Assembly: GCA_949358305.1 (NCBI GenBank) | Contig: OX442314.1 | Span: forward strand, 45,206,581 to 45,270,580 | Origin: Strigamia acuminata | Lineage: Eukaryota > Arthropoda > Chilopoda > Geophilomorpha > Linotaeniidae | Direction: 5' to 3' | DNA: 64,000 nt | Shown: one piece after another, positions 1 through 9,186 of the stretch | How positions within the stretch are numbered: position 1 is the stretch's first letter | How the letters are laid out: every line of letters begins with the position of its first letter | Notes under the pieces: generated by a model | What the model saw: the letters and a program-made list of their open reading frames with translations, nothing else | What the model was told of the DNA's origin: nothing | The model's database searches: none | Position numbers and translations under genes: made by a program

Positions 1-765
1 GAGGTCGTCCTTTGTCGCTGTGGATCCAAGATGGCGTCCGCGTGGCAACGTGGTGTCGTCTTGGGCCGGCGTGGCAATGAATGGCGTCCTCGTCTCACGT
101 TTCTCGTTCGGTCCTTCGGGCTCACGCTGGTCGGGCGCGAGTGAATGCCTGAAAGGTCTTACTTCTGGTCTGTTGTCTAGGTTTAGGGTTTTTTGTAGGT
201 GTCCGGCGATCACACAGCGGCGGACGCTTGGTGGTTCCCGGCGATACACACAGCGGCGGGAACGCTCGTCGTGGTTACTGCAATTTAGGCTTGTGCGACC
301 GTTTGTCTGCACAACTCGCTAAATTGGAGTAGGTTTACTATTTCTAGCTGGCTTGCTAAAATAGTGTGGTAATCTTGTTTCGCAGGTTACTCTGCGGAGG
401 TTAACACAAATCAATCGTACTCACGTTGAAAGTCCCTTGTCCTAGGTCACTCCTGAAGTCTTTGTACTTAGGCTTGATCGTTTTAGGACGTTTGGCTTTT
501 ACGTGTATCTTGGTTGATTTTTGTGTTGGTTCTGCCCGCTCAGTGCAAGGCGAATTCCTTTGCACAAAGCGGGGGGTGACAGGTGACTAAAGCCACCCAA
601 TAGTGGAGAAGACGAATCTCCCCCACTCCCCCAGGGCAGACGCCCGTCCATTGACTGGATGTCAATGCTCTGAGGGAAGGGAGGCGCGCGTGCGACTCCC
701 CTTCTTTACCCGTATGTAGGCCACGAGAGAAACTCTTCGTGCCCCACCCCAGTCGGGTCACCACA
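1..765 (-). repeat. 3' LTR of G1 (partial)
   Basis: Direct repeat of 12,521-13,285. On the plus strand it ends ...CCACA at 765, so the element-sense LTR starts TGTGG. Its first part lies outside the window. Two tandem hairpins sit at 201-225 and 234-263, as in the other LTRs of the family. Confidence 0.95.
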
Positions 766-778
766 CGTCCCCCTCCCA
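766..778 (-). promoter_or_regulatory. Polypurine tract of G1
   Basis: On the minus strand a purine run (GGGAGGGGGACG) directly precedes the 3' LTR. The equivalent run in G2 is at 20,955-20,967. It is the expected primer site for plus-strand DNA synthesis. Confidence 0.7.
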
Positions 779-804
779 GCTCTGACCGCCGGTGTTCGGA
801 GCGA

Positions 805-3672
805 TCAATCCTTCTTGCTGGGACCCGACGCTGGATCCATCGCCTGGGCGAAACTCACTCCAGGGACGGGCGGCTCAGCGCCGGGCGGCACAACGCCGGG
901 CGGCAAAACCAGATCTCCAACCAAGGCTGAAGACTGGTCGCGGGGGTCCTCGTGCTCGGAAATGAAGCACAATGCGTGGCCGCCGGCTGGCTCGTACGGG
1001 GCACGTCTCCTCTCATGCAGCCAAACCCGCGGAATGAACGCCGAAAACCCGGAATTGGTGTGCCGGATCGCGTTCGCCTCCGCGGCCGTTCGAGGCGCAC
1101 GGTGGGCCCTCAGCAAACGCTGATGGAGGATCAAATCGGTGGTCTGGCGCACCTGGTTGTGTAGCCAAACGAATACCGATTTCCCCTTGTCTCTCTGCGC
1201 GAGGATGAATTTGCGCGTCGCCGTCGTCATCGACAGCTGAGAGAACTCGTCACACAACTTCTCATAGTAGTTTGTCGGAGGCTTCGCCGCTTTCGCTGGC
1301 TTGGCGCTCTTCGAAACCACTGCCTGCTGGACAGTCTCTTCCTGCGCTTCTTGGGCTGCGGGAGGCGTCAGGCTCTGGCGAGCGGCGGACATCGTTGGCG
1401 GCGTCCGGCATAGCAGGCGTCTAGGCTTACCCGCCGCATTTGATAGGACGGGTGTCTGTGGCGTCGCCGCTGGTGGCATCGGTGGCGGCGGCGGAGGTGG
1501 AGTTGGGGCTCCACGTGAAGCAGTCGAAGAGGCGGCGTCGCTCTCCATCGGCTCTTCACTCGTGACCATCATTGCGTGTGACTGCGCTGACGGTGTTGGC
1601 TCCCACGTGGTAACGGCGTGGCGGAAGGCCATGCTCCGCAACTTATACCCCTCCCATTCGGGGTTCACCACGTCCCGGGTCAGCTCGAAGCGAGTCATCG
1701 CCGGGTTGGGGAGAATGGCGCTCCATTCTCCAACGAGTGCGCGAGGTATCTGCACACCCTCTCTGTCTACTACGGACCAACAGGCCATCGCCTGTCGTCC
1801 GACCCCAAAGAGCGAGGGGGTCAATAACTGGACCATGATTTTCGTCAAAGCCAGCTGTAGACTGCGCCGATTTACAGGGTTGCTGCGATCAGGATCTGCA
1901 GCGAACGCGCGCGAGTGGTGCCGCATCATCGAAATCCCCCACTCGATGAAATGGCGCTGAGTGACGTCGGCGCCCTGCAGAGCAGCGGCGGCGGCCCTCG
2001 GGTCCTCCATCACAAATGCGAAGGCCAAGAGCTCTTCGATCGATGGATTGGCTGCTTCTCGAGCCAGCCGTGCGTTTTCGTCACGCTGTTCATACCACAT
2101 CGCGGTGCGGTCGTGTCTTGCCTTGCTCGGGTAATATTCTCCGAATCGGGCGTTATGGCATTCCCGCGCAATGCTCTGGTGAACGGGCAACATCACCGAG
2201 TCGTCGACGGCCAAGTTCGGCGTAGTGCTCGAACCCGGCATCGGCGGCGGCGGCGGCGGGGGCTGCGTCGGCGGCGGCAGCGGCTGTGTCGGCGGCGGCA
2301 GCGTCAGGGACTGCTGTGCTGGCAACGGTTGCGACGTTGATGACTGCGTCGGCAACAGCAACGTCAAAGACTGTTGTGTTGGCGGTGGCAGCGTCGCTTG
2401 CACTCCAGTCGGCGTGACTTGGAGTGCCGGGAGCTGGCTTACAGTACTCGTCGGTGGAACGACGGCCGTAGGCGCGTTTTCTACACGCGGTCGCGAATTG
2501 ACATATTCGCTTAACCACCGTGCCACTTCGTGTGGAATCACGGTACCATGCTCGACGACGCCCATCTTGCGAGCGAACTGCATCGCGGGGTCGAAACGAG
2601 ACAATTTCTTGCGTTTCATCTGGGTGATGATCTCGCGAAGGTCCCGCGTGTCTGGCGCTAGGACGCGACGCTCCCCGGAAGATCGGCCACTCGACTTCGA
2701 TCGTGCCTCTCTCGCTTCCTTCGCTTCGATTGCTTTGAGAGCGTGTTCGGGAAGGGGAATTCCTCGCGCCTCGCAGCGAGCGAAATACCGCTCTTTGCGG
2801 TCTCGTTTCCGCTGCTCACGATGAGTTAGCGGATGTCTGCCGACACGGGGACGAGAGACTCGCTCTTCGTCACCCGAAATCCAGACTTCTCGAGTCTCTT
2901 TACCGTCTTTCATCTGACGGTTGACGAACACCCTTGGTCTGGTGTAATTCGCGGGGTCGCGCGGTGGCTGCGCTGACGTTCCCGCTCCATCGTTGACGGT
3001 CGAGTGCTGTTCGACGCACTGTTTCTTCGACCGTCCCGGGGAGCGCGATTCGCTGCCCCCGGTTCCCTTGGAGCGCTTGCGCTTCCTTGGGAAATTATAT
3101 TTGGGGCCGAGAATTCCCAAATAGTGGAGTTGCCACATTTCAGCTTGTGACGTGAGAATCCCCATTCTCGGTCGCCACTGTGGCGTAACTTCTCCCTGCC
3201 GAATCTGCTCGCACCACAGATGTATATCGGCGGTGCTCATTCCGTCGTCTTGCAAAATCCGCTCTGCAACCGCCGGCGCAGTGTCGATTAGCTGCTGGCG
3301 GTAGTGTTGATACACTTCTTCGCGGGCCTCCTCGGTCTCGGCCGCTTGCCACGCGAACAACACATGCTCCTCCGCCGGCCTGCCGGAGTATTGGCTCGAC
3401 AGGGCCGGGTGGAAGATTGGTGACTTCGGGTCATCGATGCGAGCGAGCTCTGCAGCGACGACGTTTCGCACCGACTCCGGGAACGCGTCCAGGAGTGTAC
3501 AATCGTTAACCCAACGCTTGGCGAGGGCGCGCGAAAATAATACGCGCAGGCGGTATGGCTTCGCATCTTCGCCAAAGCAGCGGCGCAGAAAATCGGGCAG
3601 TACGCCTCGATATATGCCCGCTCGCACTATGCATGCGGGGCTGAGCGCTCCCCATGTGTCTCGGAGCTCCAT
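805..3672 (-). CDS. G1 third ORF (ORF3), 955 aa, unknown function
   Basis: A large ORF lies in the env position, between pol and the 3' LTR, but does not resemble an envelope protein. The conserved start is MELRDTWG at 3,672; G2 starts MALRKTWG. The frame stays open upstream to 4,059, but that stretch is AT-rich, is not conserved in G2 and reads best as an intron. From the conserved start there is no signal peptide, membrane segment or furin-type site. Visible features are a basic nuclear-localisation-like cluster PRKRKRSKG at about residues 195-203, charged Arg/Glu-rich stretches, two long poly-proline runs ending in MP that resemble profilin or EVH1 ligands, and a well conserved C-terminal region containing TTATRKFILAQRDKGKSVF. 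The start is directly preceded by a splice acceptor (..CATTGCAG), and a donor ending a small acidic exon at 4,474 joins it in frame. I recognise no family. A structural, nuclear or regulatory role for the element is possible but unproven. Confidence 0.85.
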   Translation of the reverse strand: MELRDTWGALSPACIVRAGIYRGVLPDFLRRCFGEDAKPYRLRVLFSRALAKRWVNDCTLLDAFPESVRNVVAAELARIDDPKSPIFHPALSSQYSGRPAEEHVLFAWQAAETEEAREEVYQHYRQQLIDTAPAVAERILQDDGMSTADIHLWCEQIRQGEVTPQWRPRMGILTSQAEMWQLHYLGILGPKYNFPRKRKRSKGTGGSESRSPGRSKKQCVEQHSTVNDGAGTSAQPPRDPANYTRPRVFVNRQMKDGKETREVWISGDEERVSRPRVGRHPLTHREQRKRDRKERYFARCEARGIPLPEHALKAIEAKEAREARSKSSGRSSGERRVLAPDTRDLREIITQMKRKKLSRFDPAMQFARKMGVVEHGTVIPHEVARWLSEYVNSRPRVENAPTAVVPPTSTVSQLPALQVTPTGVQATLPPPTQQSLTLLLPTQSSTSQPLPAQQSLTLPPPTQPLPPPTQPPPPPPPMPGSSTTPNLAVDDSVMLPVHQSIARECHNARFGEYYPSKARHDRTAMWYEQRDENARLAREAANPSIEELLAFAFVMEDPRAAAAALQGADVTQRHFIEWGISMMRHHSRAFAADPDRSNPVNRRSLQLALTKIMVQLLTPSLFGVGRQAMACWSVVDREGVQIPRALVGEWSAILPNPAMTRFELTRDVVNPEWEGYKLRSMAFRHAVTTWEPTPSAQSHAMMVTSEEPMESDAASSTASRGAPTPPPPPPPMPPAATPQTPVLSNAAGKPRRLLCRTPPTMSAARQSLTPPAAQEAQEETVQQAVVSKSAKPAKAAKPPTNYYEKLCDEFSQLSMTTATRKFILAQRDKGKSVFVWLHNQVRQTTDLILHQRLLRAHRAPRTAAEANAIRHTNSGFSAFIPRVWLHERRRAPYEPAGGHALCFISEHEDPRDQSSALVGDLVLPPGVVPPGAEPPVPGVSFAQAMDPASGPSKKD

Positions 3673-4473
3673 CTGCAATGATGGAAACAAAATAATTAAT
3701 GAAATCGCCAATAACACGGAGATAAATAGGGGGTGGGCTCGAGGAACGTCGCTGAAACGTGCGACCGCTCGTCGAGTCCTATTCCTGTTCATTGATTCGT
3801 CCTTGTCAGGAAGAAAAGAGTCTTCTTGGCACATCTGGTTCACGTCCAATGATAACCACGAGACGGAATCGAGCGTATTAATCCGGAAATTTTTCTTCGG
3901 ATTGCTTAATTTAAAATTAAACTGTAAATTTGTATTTAAACCAATAAATTCGCGAAATCGTTCGTGAAAATCTCCAATAACAATTTTAGAACATGTAAAC
4001 AAATGTTCTTGTCGTGAATTAACTTGTAAAGAAATAAATTTGTCTAATAATAACTCCAAAAATTCGGAGTTAAAGTCGAGTTAAAAAACGAATCTATAAT
4101 AAATTAGTGTCATCGGGAAAAAATTCGCAAATAAAATAGCAAATAAAAATAGAAACAACGTTCTATAAATTCTTTCAAAATCCATCCAATAAATTATTCC
4201 CATTTCTGGAATATAAAAAGAAAGCTCGTTTCCTTTGTCTCGTTCGTGTCAATTGTCGTGAGTCATCTTCAAGGAGCGAGGCGACAGTTTGTCTGCTATC
4301 GCGTCCTTGAAGACAAATAATAGGAGAAAATACAATCGCTCTCGCGATCGTGGATATTAGTATAATAATTATACACGATTTCGAACGCAGAGCGTTCATG
4401 TCAAGTATTAGTCAAGTGTATCTTTAATTCGACCGCACGGAGCTAAATCTCGTGCGGCGATGCCGACTACTAC
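3673..4473 (-). other. Predicted intron joining the acidic leader exon to ORF3 of G1
   Basis: This 801-bp AT-rich stretch runs from a consensus donor (CAG|GTAGTA at 4,474/4,473) to an acceptor (TTGCAG|ATG at 3,673/3,672). Both flanking exons are in phase 0. An internal inverted repeat pairs 4,266-4,279 with 4,299-4,313; a differently sequenced but equally paired stem occurs at the same place in G2 (24,396-24,442). Translating this stretch gives the spurious hydrophobic N-terminal extension of the unspliced ORF. Confidence 0.6.
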
Positions 4474-4566
4474 CTGATCGGGTGGAACTACGTTTATGTC
4501 CGGGTCCCAATTCTCGTCATGATGCTGTATTTCAAGCATTTCCTCGTCCCCTCCTTCCTCATCCAT
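4474..4566 (-). CDS. Small acidic leader exon of G1 ORF3 (31 codons)
   Basis: ATG at 4,566 starts an Asp/Glu-rich peptide (MDEEGGDEEM...ENWDPD...PPDQ) ending at CAG|GTAGTA, a strong splice donor. Without splicing it reads to a stop after 52 codons. G2 has the homologous exon at 24,601-24,690, with the same MDEE start, the ENWD and PDQ motifs and the donor CAG|GTAGAA. The conserved donor, conserved start and matching phase with ORF3 argue for a spliced ORF3 product of about 986 aa in G1. How the transcript begins upstream is not visible: it could be an internal promoter, or splicing from the genomic leader. Confidence 0.6.
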
Positions 4567-4780
4567 CGTGAGGATTGCGCGTTCAGTCAGACCACGATTA
4601 AAAAACTTGAAAACTTCTCGTAAAATGGATCAAAAACTTGGTTAAAAATGCACTCGCTGTGTATCACGTGCGGACGACGATCAGCTGATTTTAGCGGAAG
4701 TCCGGGTGAAAACGAGGCAATCGTGGTGGGTTCTGGGTAATTTTACTCCAGAACCAGGTGCTTATGACTGTGCGCAACAG

Positions 4781-4892
4781 CCCGTGCGCATGTTACGCTA
4801 CGGGGCTCCTTTGTTTCTACGCCCGTGCGCGATCGCTGCTACGGGGTCTTTTGCACGCGGTATCCGACCCGTGCCGATAATTTTGCTACGGG
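4781..4892. promoter_or_regulatory. Three tandem CCCGT/ACGGG hairpins in the pol-ORF3 spacer of G1
   Basis: Three inverted repeats at 4,781-4,804, 4,822-4,845 and 4,868-4,892 each begin CCCGTGC and end GCTACGGG, with different middles. The spacing is about 41-46 bp. All three recur in G2 at 24,914-25,025. Just upstream, 4,731-4,756 also pairs with itself (GGTTCTGG...CCAGAACC). The position, upstream of the ORF3 leader exon, suits a promoter, a repressor-binding array or a structured RNA. I do not know which. Confidence 0.55.
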
Positions 4893-5046
4893 TCCCGCGT
4901 TTCCACGCCATCTCGTGACGCGAATTCGACCGATATCCGCTTTGTTGGACTTAGCGAAATTTTCAGAGTCTCGGATTTTGATGGCTAGCGCTGTCGATCG
5001 GTCAATTTTTTTGTTTTTCAGCGTCGCCATCGACTCGTAACGTTTT

Positions 5047-8000
5047 CTACTCCTTTCCTACGACCTTTCCGTCTTTTATAAACGGATTACTTCCACGGGG
5101 CCGCAGGTGATGAGTCGAGACAGGTACGATATTTTTTGTTGTTTTTTGTGTCTGTACCTCCTCATTATTGTTTTCTTTTTTATCCGTGTTTTTTGTGTTT
5201 GTTTCAGGAGTTTCTCCTGTTTCCCCCCCGACCAAAATTGGATCCGGAACGGATTCAACTATCTCGTTTACCGGTGGTGAAGGGGCGTCGAAATACTCCT
5301 CGTTGTCACTTGGCGGTGCTTTTTCCGACTCGCCAGCGAACATATCGACGATTTGGCCGTCAGTTTTTGACTTGACTTGGCCCTTGGCCCACATTTCTTG
5401 CGGGAATTCCGGAATGTACGGAGTTAACTCTCGTACCTGGATCGATTTGTGCTCGGTATTGTCCTCGAGCTTACGTAATTTATACGCGTTACCGCCATGC
5501 TTGCCGATGATCACATACGGACCGTCTCTTTTGTCGGCCAAGCTGGCGGTGATTCCTCTCGCTGCATTTGAGAGGATGTGTGTGTCCTTCCACACTAAAT
5601 CATTAATCTCGAAATTCACGAATTTTCCACCGCTTTTATCTTGTAAAATGCGGTCGCGCATGTTAAAAATGTGCGCCATCATGTGCTTGTACGTGTTGGA
5701 GATGGTTTGCTCCAATTTATACACGTACTCATGTGGTTTCTCGGGGTCCACCACATTTACTGACTCTGCCACTCGTGGGTCCCAAGGCACTCGTAGCTCC
5801 CGGGCGAAGTTGAGGTAGGCCGGAGAAAAATCTCTCGTCCTCGAGACTGTTGTTCGTATGCTGAACGCGATCTCCCTCAAGTATTCATCCCACCTATTGT
5901 GGATGTCAGTGAATATGCTTAGTGCATATTTAATGTCCCTGTTGAGTCGCTCAACGGGATTTGTTCTGGGATTGTAGGTCGAAGTATGTGACGCCACAAT
6001 CCCGAATTTCTCACAAAACTTACCCCAAATTTTCGAGATAAATTGGGGTCCGTTATCGGATATTATTTTACGTGGAAATCCGTAACGTAACGCCACGTCG
6101 TAGATACATTCAACGATTTTTTCTGCTGAAGGTCTAGCGACGGCGTACAACTCGGGCCAACGAGTCGCCACGTCCATTATAACGATAATGTACGCATTTT
6201 TATTTCCCGTAACGGGTTTTGGGCCCATCACATCGACACTTAAACAATCAAAAGGCGCGTAAGGCCCTAAGAAAATAGTTTCGAATGGTGATTTACTCCT
6301 CGGCTTGCACGCTTGACATCGCTGACATTGGTGGACAAAAAGAGCAATATCTTTTTTCATCCCTGTCCAGTGAAAAAGCTGTGTAGCACGATAGAGTGTT
6401 CTGCTTACTCCCGCATGGCTCGCAAGCGGGTGCCCGTGTAACAACCACAGCACGCGACCGATTAAGGAAGCAGGTATTACTACCTTTACTGCGGTGTCCG
6501 ATTCACTCAAGTCATCTTGGTGATTTGGGTGATGTTTCACCAAAAGGCCGTCATCCAATAGGTAATCTATGGATTCGTGTGCATAACGACGCTTCTGCCT
6601 TCTGGTTAAGTTGGGCGGATATTTTCCTGTCAGTACGAATCTAGCTCTGTCCTGACATTTTTTGTCTAATTTTTGTTGCACAATTATTTCCTCCCTTGTC
6701 GGGGGATTGCTTCGCATTTGCCTGCCGACATGAGCGTGGAAGGCGCTTAGAAGCGGGTCATTTATTCTCCGCTCTAGCTTAAATTCCTTCTTTGCATTTG
6801 GGTGATTGTCAGCAGCTGGTTGGTATAACCGCGTCCAGAATCCACAGAATTTTACATCTGCTGGAGACGCGGTGGGAATTTCATTTATCTTCCTTAAATC
6901 CCAACGGTGACAACTCGTCGGGCAGTAAATGATGCGGGAATCATCCTCGCCATCATCGTCAGCGTCGATAGGATCTGACACTGGTGCCCTTGATAGAGCG
7001 TCAGCCACGACGTTATATTTGCCGGGCTTGTATTGAATGGTCAAGTCACATGCCATCAGTTCTAACTGCCATCTGGCTAGTCGACCGGCTGGCTCCTTTA
7101 ATTTCATCAGCCATTGTAACGCTTGATGATCTGTGTGGACTACAAATTTGGTATATTCGAGATAATCTCTGAATTTCCTTATAGCCCACACAACTGCCAA
7201 ACACTCCAACTCTGTGGCGTTGTAATTTTTTTCAGCGCCTTGGAGTTTGCGACTTATAAACATGCACGGCAGGTCTTGTTCGACTCCGTCGCGCACGTGA
7301 GTTTGGAGCAACGCGGCTCCTAACCCAACTCTGCTGGCGTCCGTATGTAATATGAACGGCCGGTTTAAGTCGGGTAGAGGCATTACGCCGACTTCCGTCA
7401 GCATCCTCTTTATCGCATTAAATGCGATGTTGCACTCATTTGACCATACAAATTCGTTTTCATTCTTCAGGAGGTCGGTAACTGGGGCTGCCACTTCAGC
7501 TAGACCCGGTAGCAACCTGCCGAAGAAGTTTATCATTCCCATAAACCGTTGGACACCTTTAACGTCCTCGGGTGGTGGGAAACGATTAATCGCATCGATT
7601 TTTTCGGGGCCAATAGCTAAACCGTTGACTCCAATGCGATAACCCAGGAAGGCAAGCTCCTTTCGGCAGAACTTGCTCTTGCCCGGATGAACGTGTAACC
7701 CAGCTTTCGCCAGCCGGGTGAGCACTTGGTCGATGTGCTCAATGTGCTCTTCGAATGTTTTAGAGGCAATAACTATGTCATCTAGGTATGCCCACACGAA
7801 CTGATGCAGGATATCACCCAATACGCTTTCGATTAGTCTCTGAAAGGTACTGGGAGCATTCACTAAACCAAACGGCATGACGTTGAACATCAACCGTCCA
7901 ATTGGCGAGTAAAATGCTGTTTTTAGCTTATCCTCTGGCCTCATCTCAACTTGCCAGTATCCCTTCGACAGATCCATCGTCGTAACCCAAGAAAAGGGGC

Positions 8001-9117
8001 TAAGCTCTCTCAAAATGGATTCGATAGACGGCATCTGTATGGGATCTATCTCTGTCACCGCGTTTAATGGGCGGTAATCAATGCATAGGCGTGGGTCCGA
8101 GCCCGGGCGCATCACGAGCACAACTCGCGTCGCGTATTCTCCCTGGGCCTCGGAGACAATGCCACTGTCTAGCATTTCTTGGCACATTTTTTGCACTATT
8201 TCACGTTTTTGCGGATTCATTCCCTTATACGCAACTCGTATAGGTTTATTATCCGTCAATTTAATCTCGTGAATAGCCCTATTCGTTCGGCCCGGTTTTT
8301 TCGACAGGATCCCCTCATATTTAAGTAGGACCCTTCGTAGGGCTGCCGCTTCGTTTAATTCTAAAGCGGCGTCGGCGACAAGCGTTTCCACTACATTGTC
8401 CCGTTGCAATTCTGTTACGAATGCTTTAAAATCGTAGTCTTGAACGAATTTCTTTAGGCCTTTCTCCCACTGTGTCTTGTCGGCCGCTTCTTTGATAAGA
8501 GCTGGTGGCACGACAATTGCGGGTCTTTCTCTATCATTTCTGATATAATTCCAAGATTTCGTTATTGGATTTGGTTGTATTTCCATTGACGCCATGAGGT
8601 CTAAGCCCAACAGAAAAATTCTGTCGCACGTGGGCAGGACCAGGAAAGGGTGCTGTTCTACCCCTCCGAGCCACTCCATGGTCAATAATATAACTCCTTT
8701 TGGACGCGCCATTCCGTTGGCGGTTTTTAGACGTACATTTTTATTAACGCCTTTTATCTTATCGGTGAGACCCAATGATGCTACTATGTCTTCGGAAACG
8801 AACGAGCGATCTGCTCCCGAGTCTAGCAGTCCCATAATTTTTTCGCGTTCTATTGTCATGGGCAGCATACATAGGCGGCTGGTATATTCGACCGCCACGT
8901 TGCACATGAAAACACGAAATTCTTCTGTGTCTTCGACTACTTGAGGTAATTCTTCAAGCAGTAGGTTTGGTTCTTCCGCCTCAGCCTCAGCGTTTGCGGT
9001 AATTACCTGCAAAGCGTTGTTGGCCCTGTCTTGGATCTGGGCGTTAGCTATGTCACTACCCATTTCTTTGACTGGTGGCGGTTTATCGAACCCTTTGTTA
9101 AACCCCTTCTTCTTCAT
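5047..9117 (-). CDS. pol: G1 pol polyprotein (PR-RT-RNase H-IN)
   Basis: This 1,356-aa polyprotein carries an aspartic protease with LLDSGADRSFV (DSGA at residues 99-102), reverse transcriptase with catalytic YLDD at about 444-447, RNase H beginning HTDAS near 590, and integrase with an HHCC zinc-binding module (HPLASHAGVSR...CQRCQACK, about 893-935). The D,D,E core follows, with LSVDVMGP near 961, DNGPQF near 1,021 and NPVERLNRD. The C-terminal integrase domain includes a KRDGPYVI segment; no chromodomain is seen. An ATG is present, but the frame is open upstream of it, -1 relative to gag, through two slippery heptamers. Expression as a Gag-Pol fusion by ribosomal frameshifting is therefore more likely than independent initiation. 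The ORF has no stops and is colinear without gaps with pol of G2 (constant offset 20,137). Very high confidence as gypsy pol. Confidence 0.98.
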   Translation of the reverse strand: MKKKGFNKGFDKPPPVKEMGSDIANAQIQDRANNALQVITANAEAEAEEPNLLLEELPQVVEDTEEFRVFMCNVAVEYTSRLCMLPMTIEREKIMGLLDSGADRSFVSEDIVASLGLTDKIKGVNKNVRLKTANGMARPKGVILLTMEWLGGVEQHPFLVLPTCDRIFLLGLDLMASMEIQPNPITKSWNYIRNDRERPAIVVPPALIKEAADKTQWEKGLKKFVQDYDFKAFVTELQRDNVVETLVADAALELNEAAALRRVLLKYEGILSKKPGRTNRAIHEIKLTDNKPIRVAYKGMNPQKREIVQKMCQEMLDSGIVSEAQGEYATRVVLVMRPGSDPRLCIDYRPLNAVTEIDPIQMPSIESILRELSPFSWVTTMDLSKGYWQVEMRPEDKLKTAFYSPIGRLMFNVMPFGLVNAPSTFQRLIESVLGDILHQFVWAYLDDIVIASKTFEEHIEHIDQVLTRLAKAGLHVHPGKSKFCRKELAFLGYRIGVNGLAIGPEKIDAINRFPPPEDVKGVQRFMGMINFFGRLLPGLAEVAAPVTDLLKNENEFVWSNECNIAFNAIKRMLTEVGVMPLPDLNRPFILHTDASRVGLGAALLQTHVRDGVEQDLPCMFISRKLQGAEKNYNATELECLAVVWAIRKFRDYLEYTKFVVHTDHQALQWLMKLKEPAGRLARWQLELMACDLTIQYKPGKYNVVADALSRAPVSDPIDADDDGEDDSRIIYCPTSCHRWDLRKINEIPTASPADVKFCGFWTRLYQPAADNHPNAKKEFKLERRINDPLLSAFHAHVGRQMRSNPPTREEIIVQQKLDKKCQDRARFVLTGKYPPNLTRRQKRRYAHESIDYLLDDGLLVKHHPNHQDDLSESDTAVKVVIPASLIGRVLWLLHGHPLASHAGVSRTLYRATQLFHWTGMKKDIALFVHQCQRCQACKPRSKSPFETIFLGPYAPFDCLSVDVMGPKPVTGNKNAYIIVIMDVATRWPELYAVARPSAEKIVECIYDVALRYGFPRKIISDNGPQFISKIWGKFCEKFGIVASHTSTYNPRTNPVERLNRDIKYALSIFTDIHNRWDEYLREIAFSIRTTVSRTRDFSPAYLNFARELRVPWDPRVAESVNVVDPEKPHEYVYKLEQTISNTYKHMMAHIFNMRDRILQDKSGGKFVNFEINDLVWKDTHILSNAARGITASLADKRDGPYVIIGKHGGNAYKLRKLEDNTEHKSIQVRELTPYIPEFPQEMWAKGQVKSKTDGQIVDMFAGESEKAPPSDNEEYFDAPSPPVNEIVESVPDPILVGGETGETPETNTKNTDKKENNNEEVQTQKTTKNIVPVSTHHLRPRGSNPFIKDGKVVGKE

Positions 9118-9122
9118 GAATG

Positions 9123-9186
9123 GCGCAGACGGTCGAGAAGTTATTTCTTCGCCGCCTGCGCTGACTCGTTTTTTGACTCGTTTTTT
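9123..9186 (-). promoter_or_regulatory. -1 ribosomal frameshift signal at the gag/pol junction of G1
   Basis: In the gag frame two A AAA AAC heptamers occur 12 nt apart (9,186-9,180 and 9,174-9,168, minus strand). After the second there is a 6-nt spacer, then GCGCAGGCGG (9,161-9,152), which pairs with CCGTCTGCGC (9,132-9,123) through ten pairs including one G-U. The 19-nt loop contains an inner GAAG/CTTC stem and the gag stop codon (9,143-9,141). The -1 frame is open from the heptamers into pol. A AAA AAC is a known retroviral slippery sequence (MMTV gag-pro). The cassette is identical in G2. Confidence 0.85.

Noticed and set aside
3673-4059. Hydrophobic segment at the N-terminus of the unspliced G1 ORF3, suggesting an Env-type signal peptide
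   Set aside because: It is encoded in AT-rich sequence with no counterpart in G2 and lies within the predicted intron; the conserved protein starts at 3,672.
4175-4399. 74-codon minus-strand frame in the pol-ORF3 spacer of G1
   Set aside because: Not conserved in G2 and lies within the predicted intron.
5136-5818. Plus-strand frames opposite gypsy pol (79 and 216 codons), also present in G2
   Set aside because: They mirror the conserved pol codons; conservation is explained by pol and no initiation or family signal supports an antisense gene.
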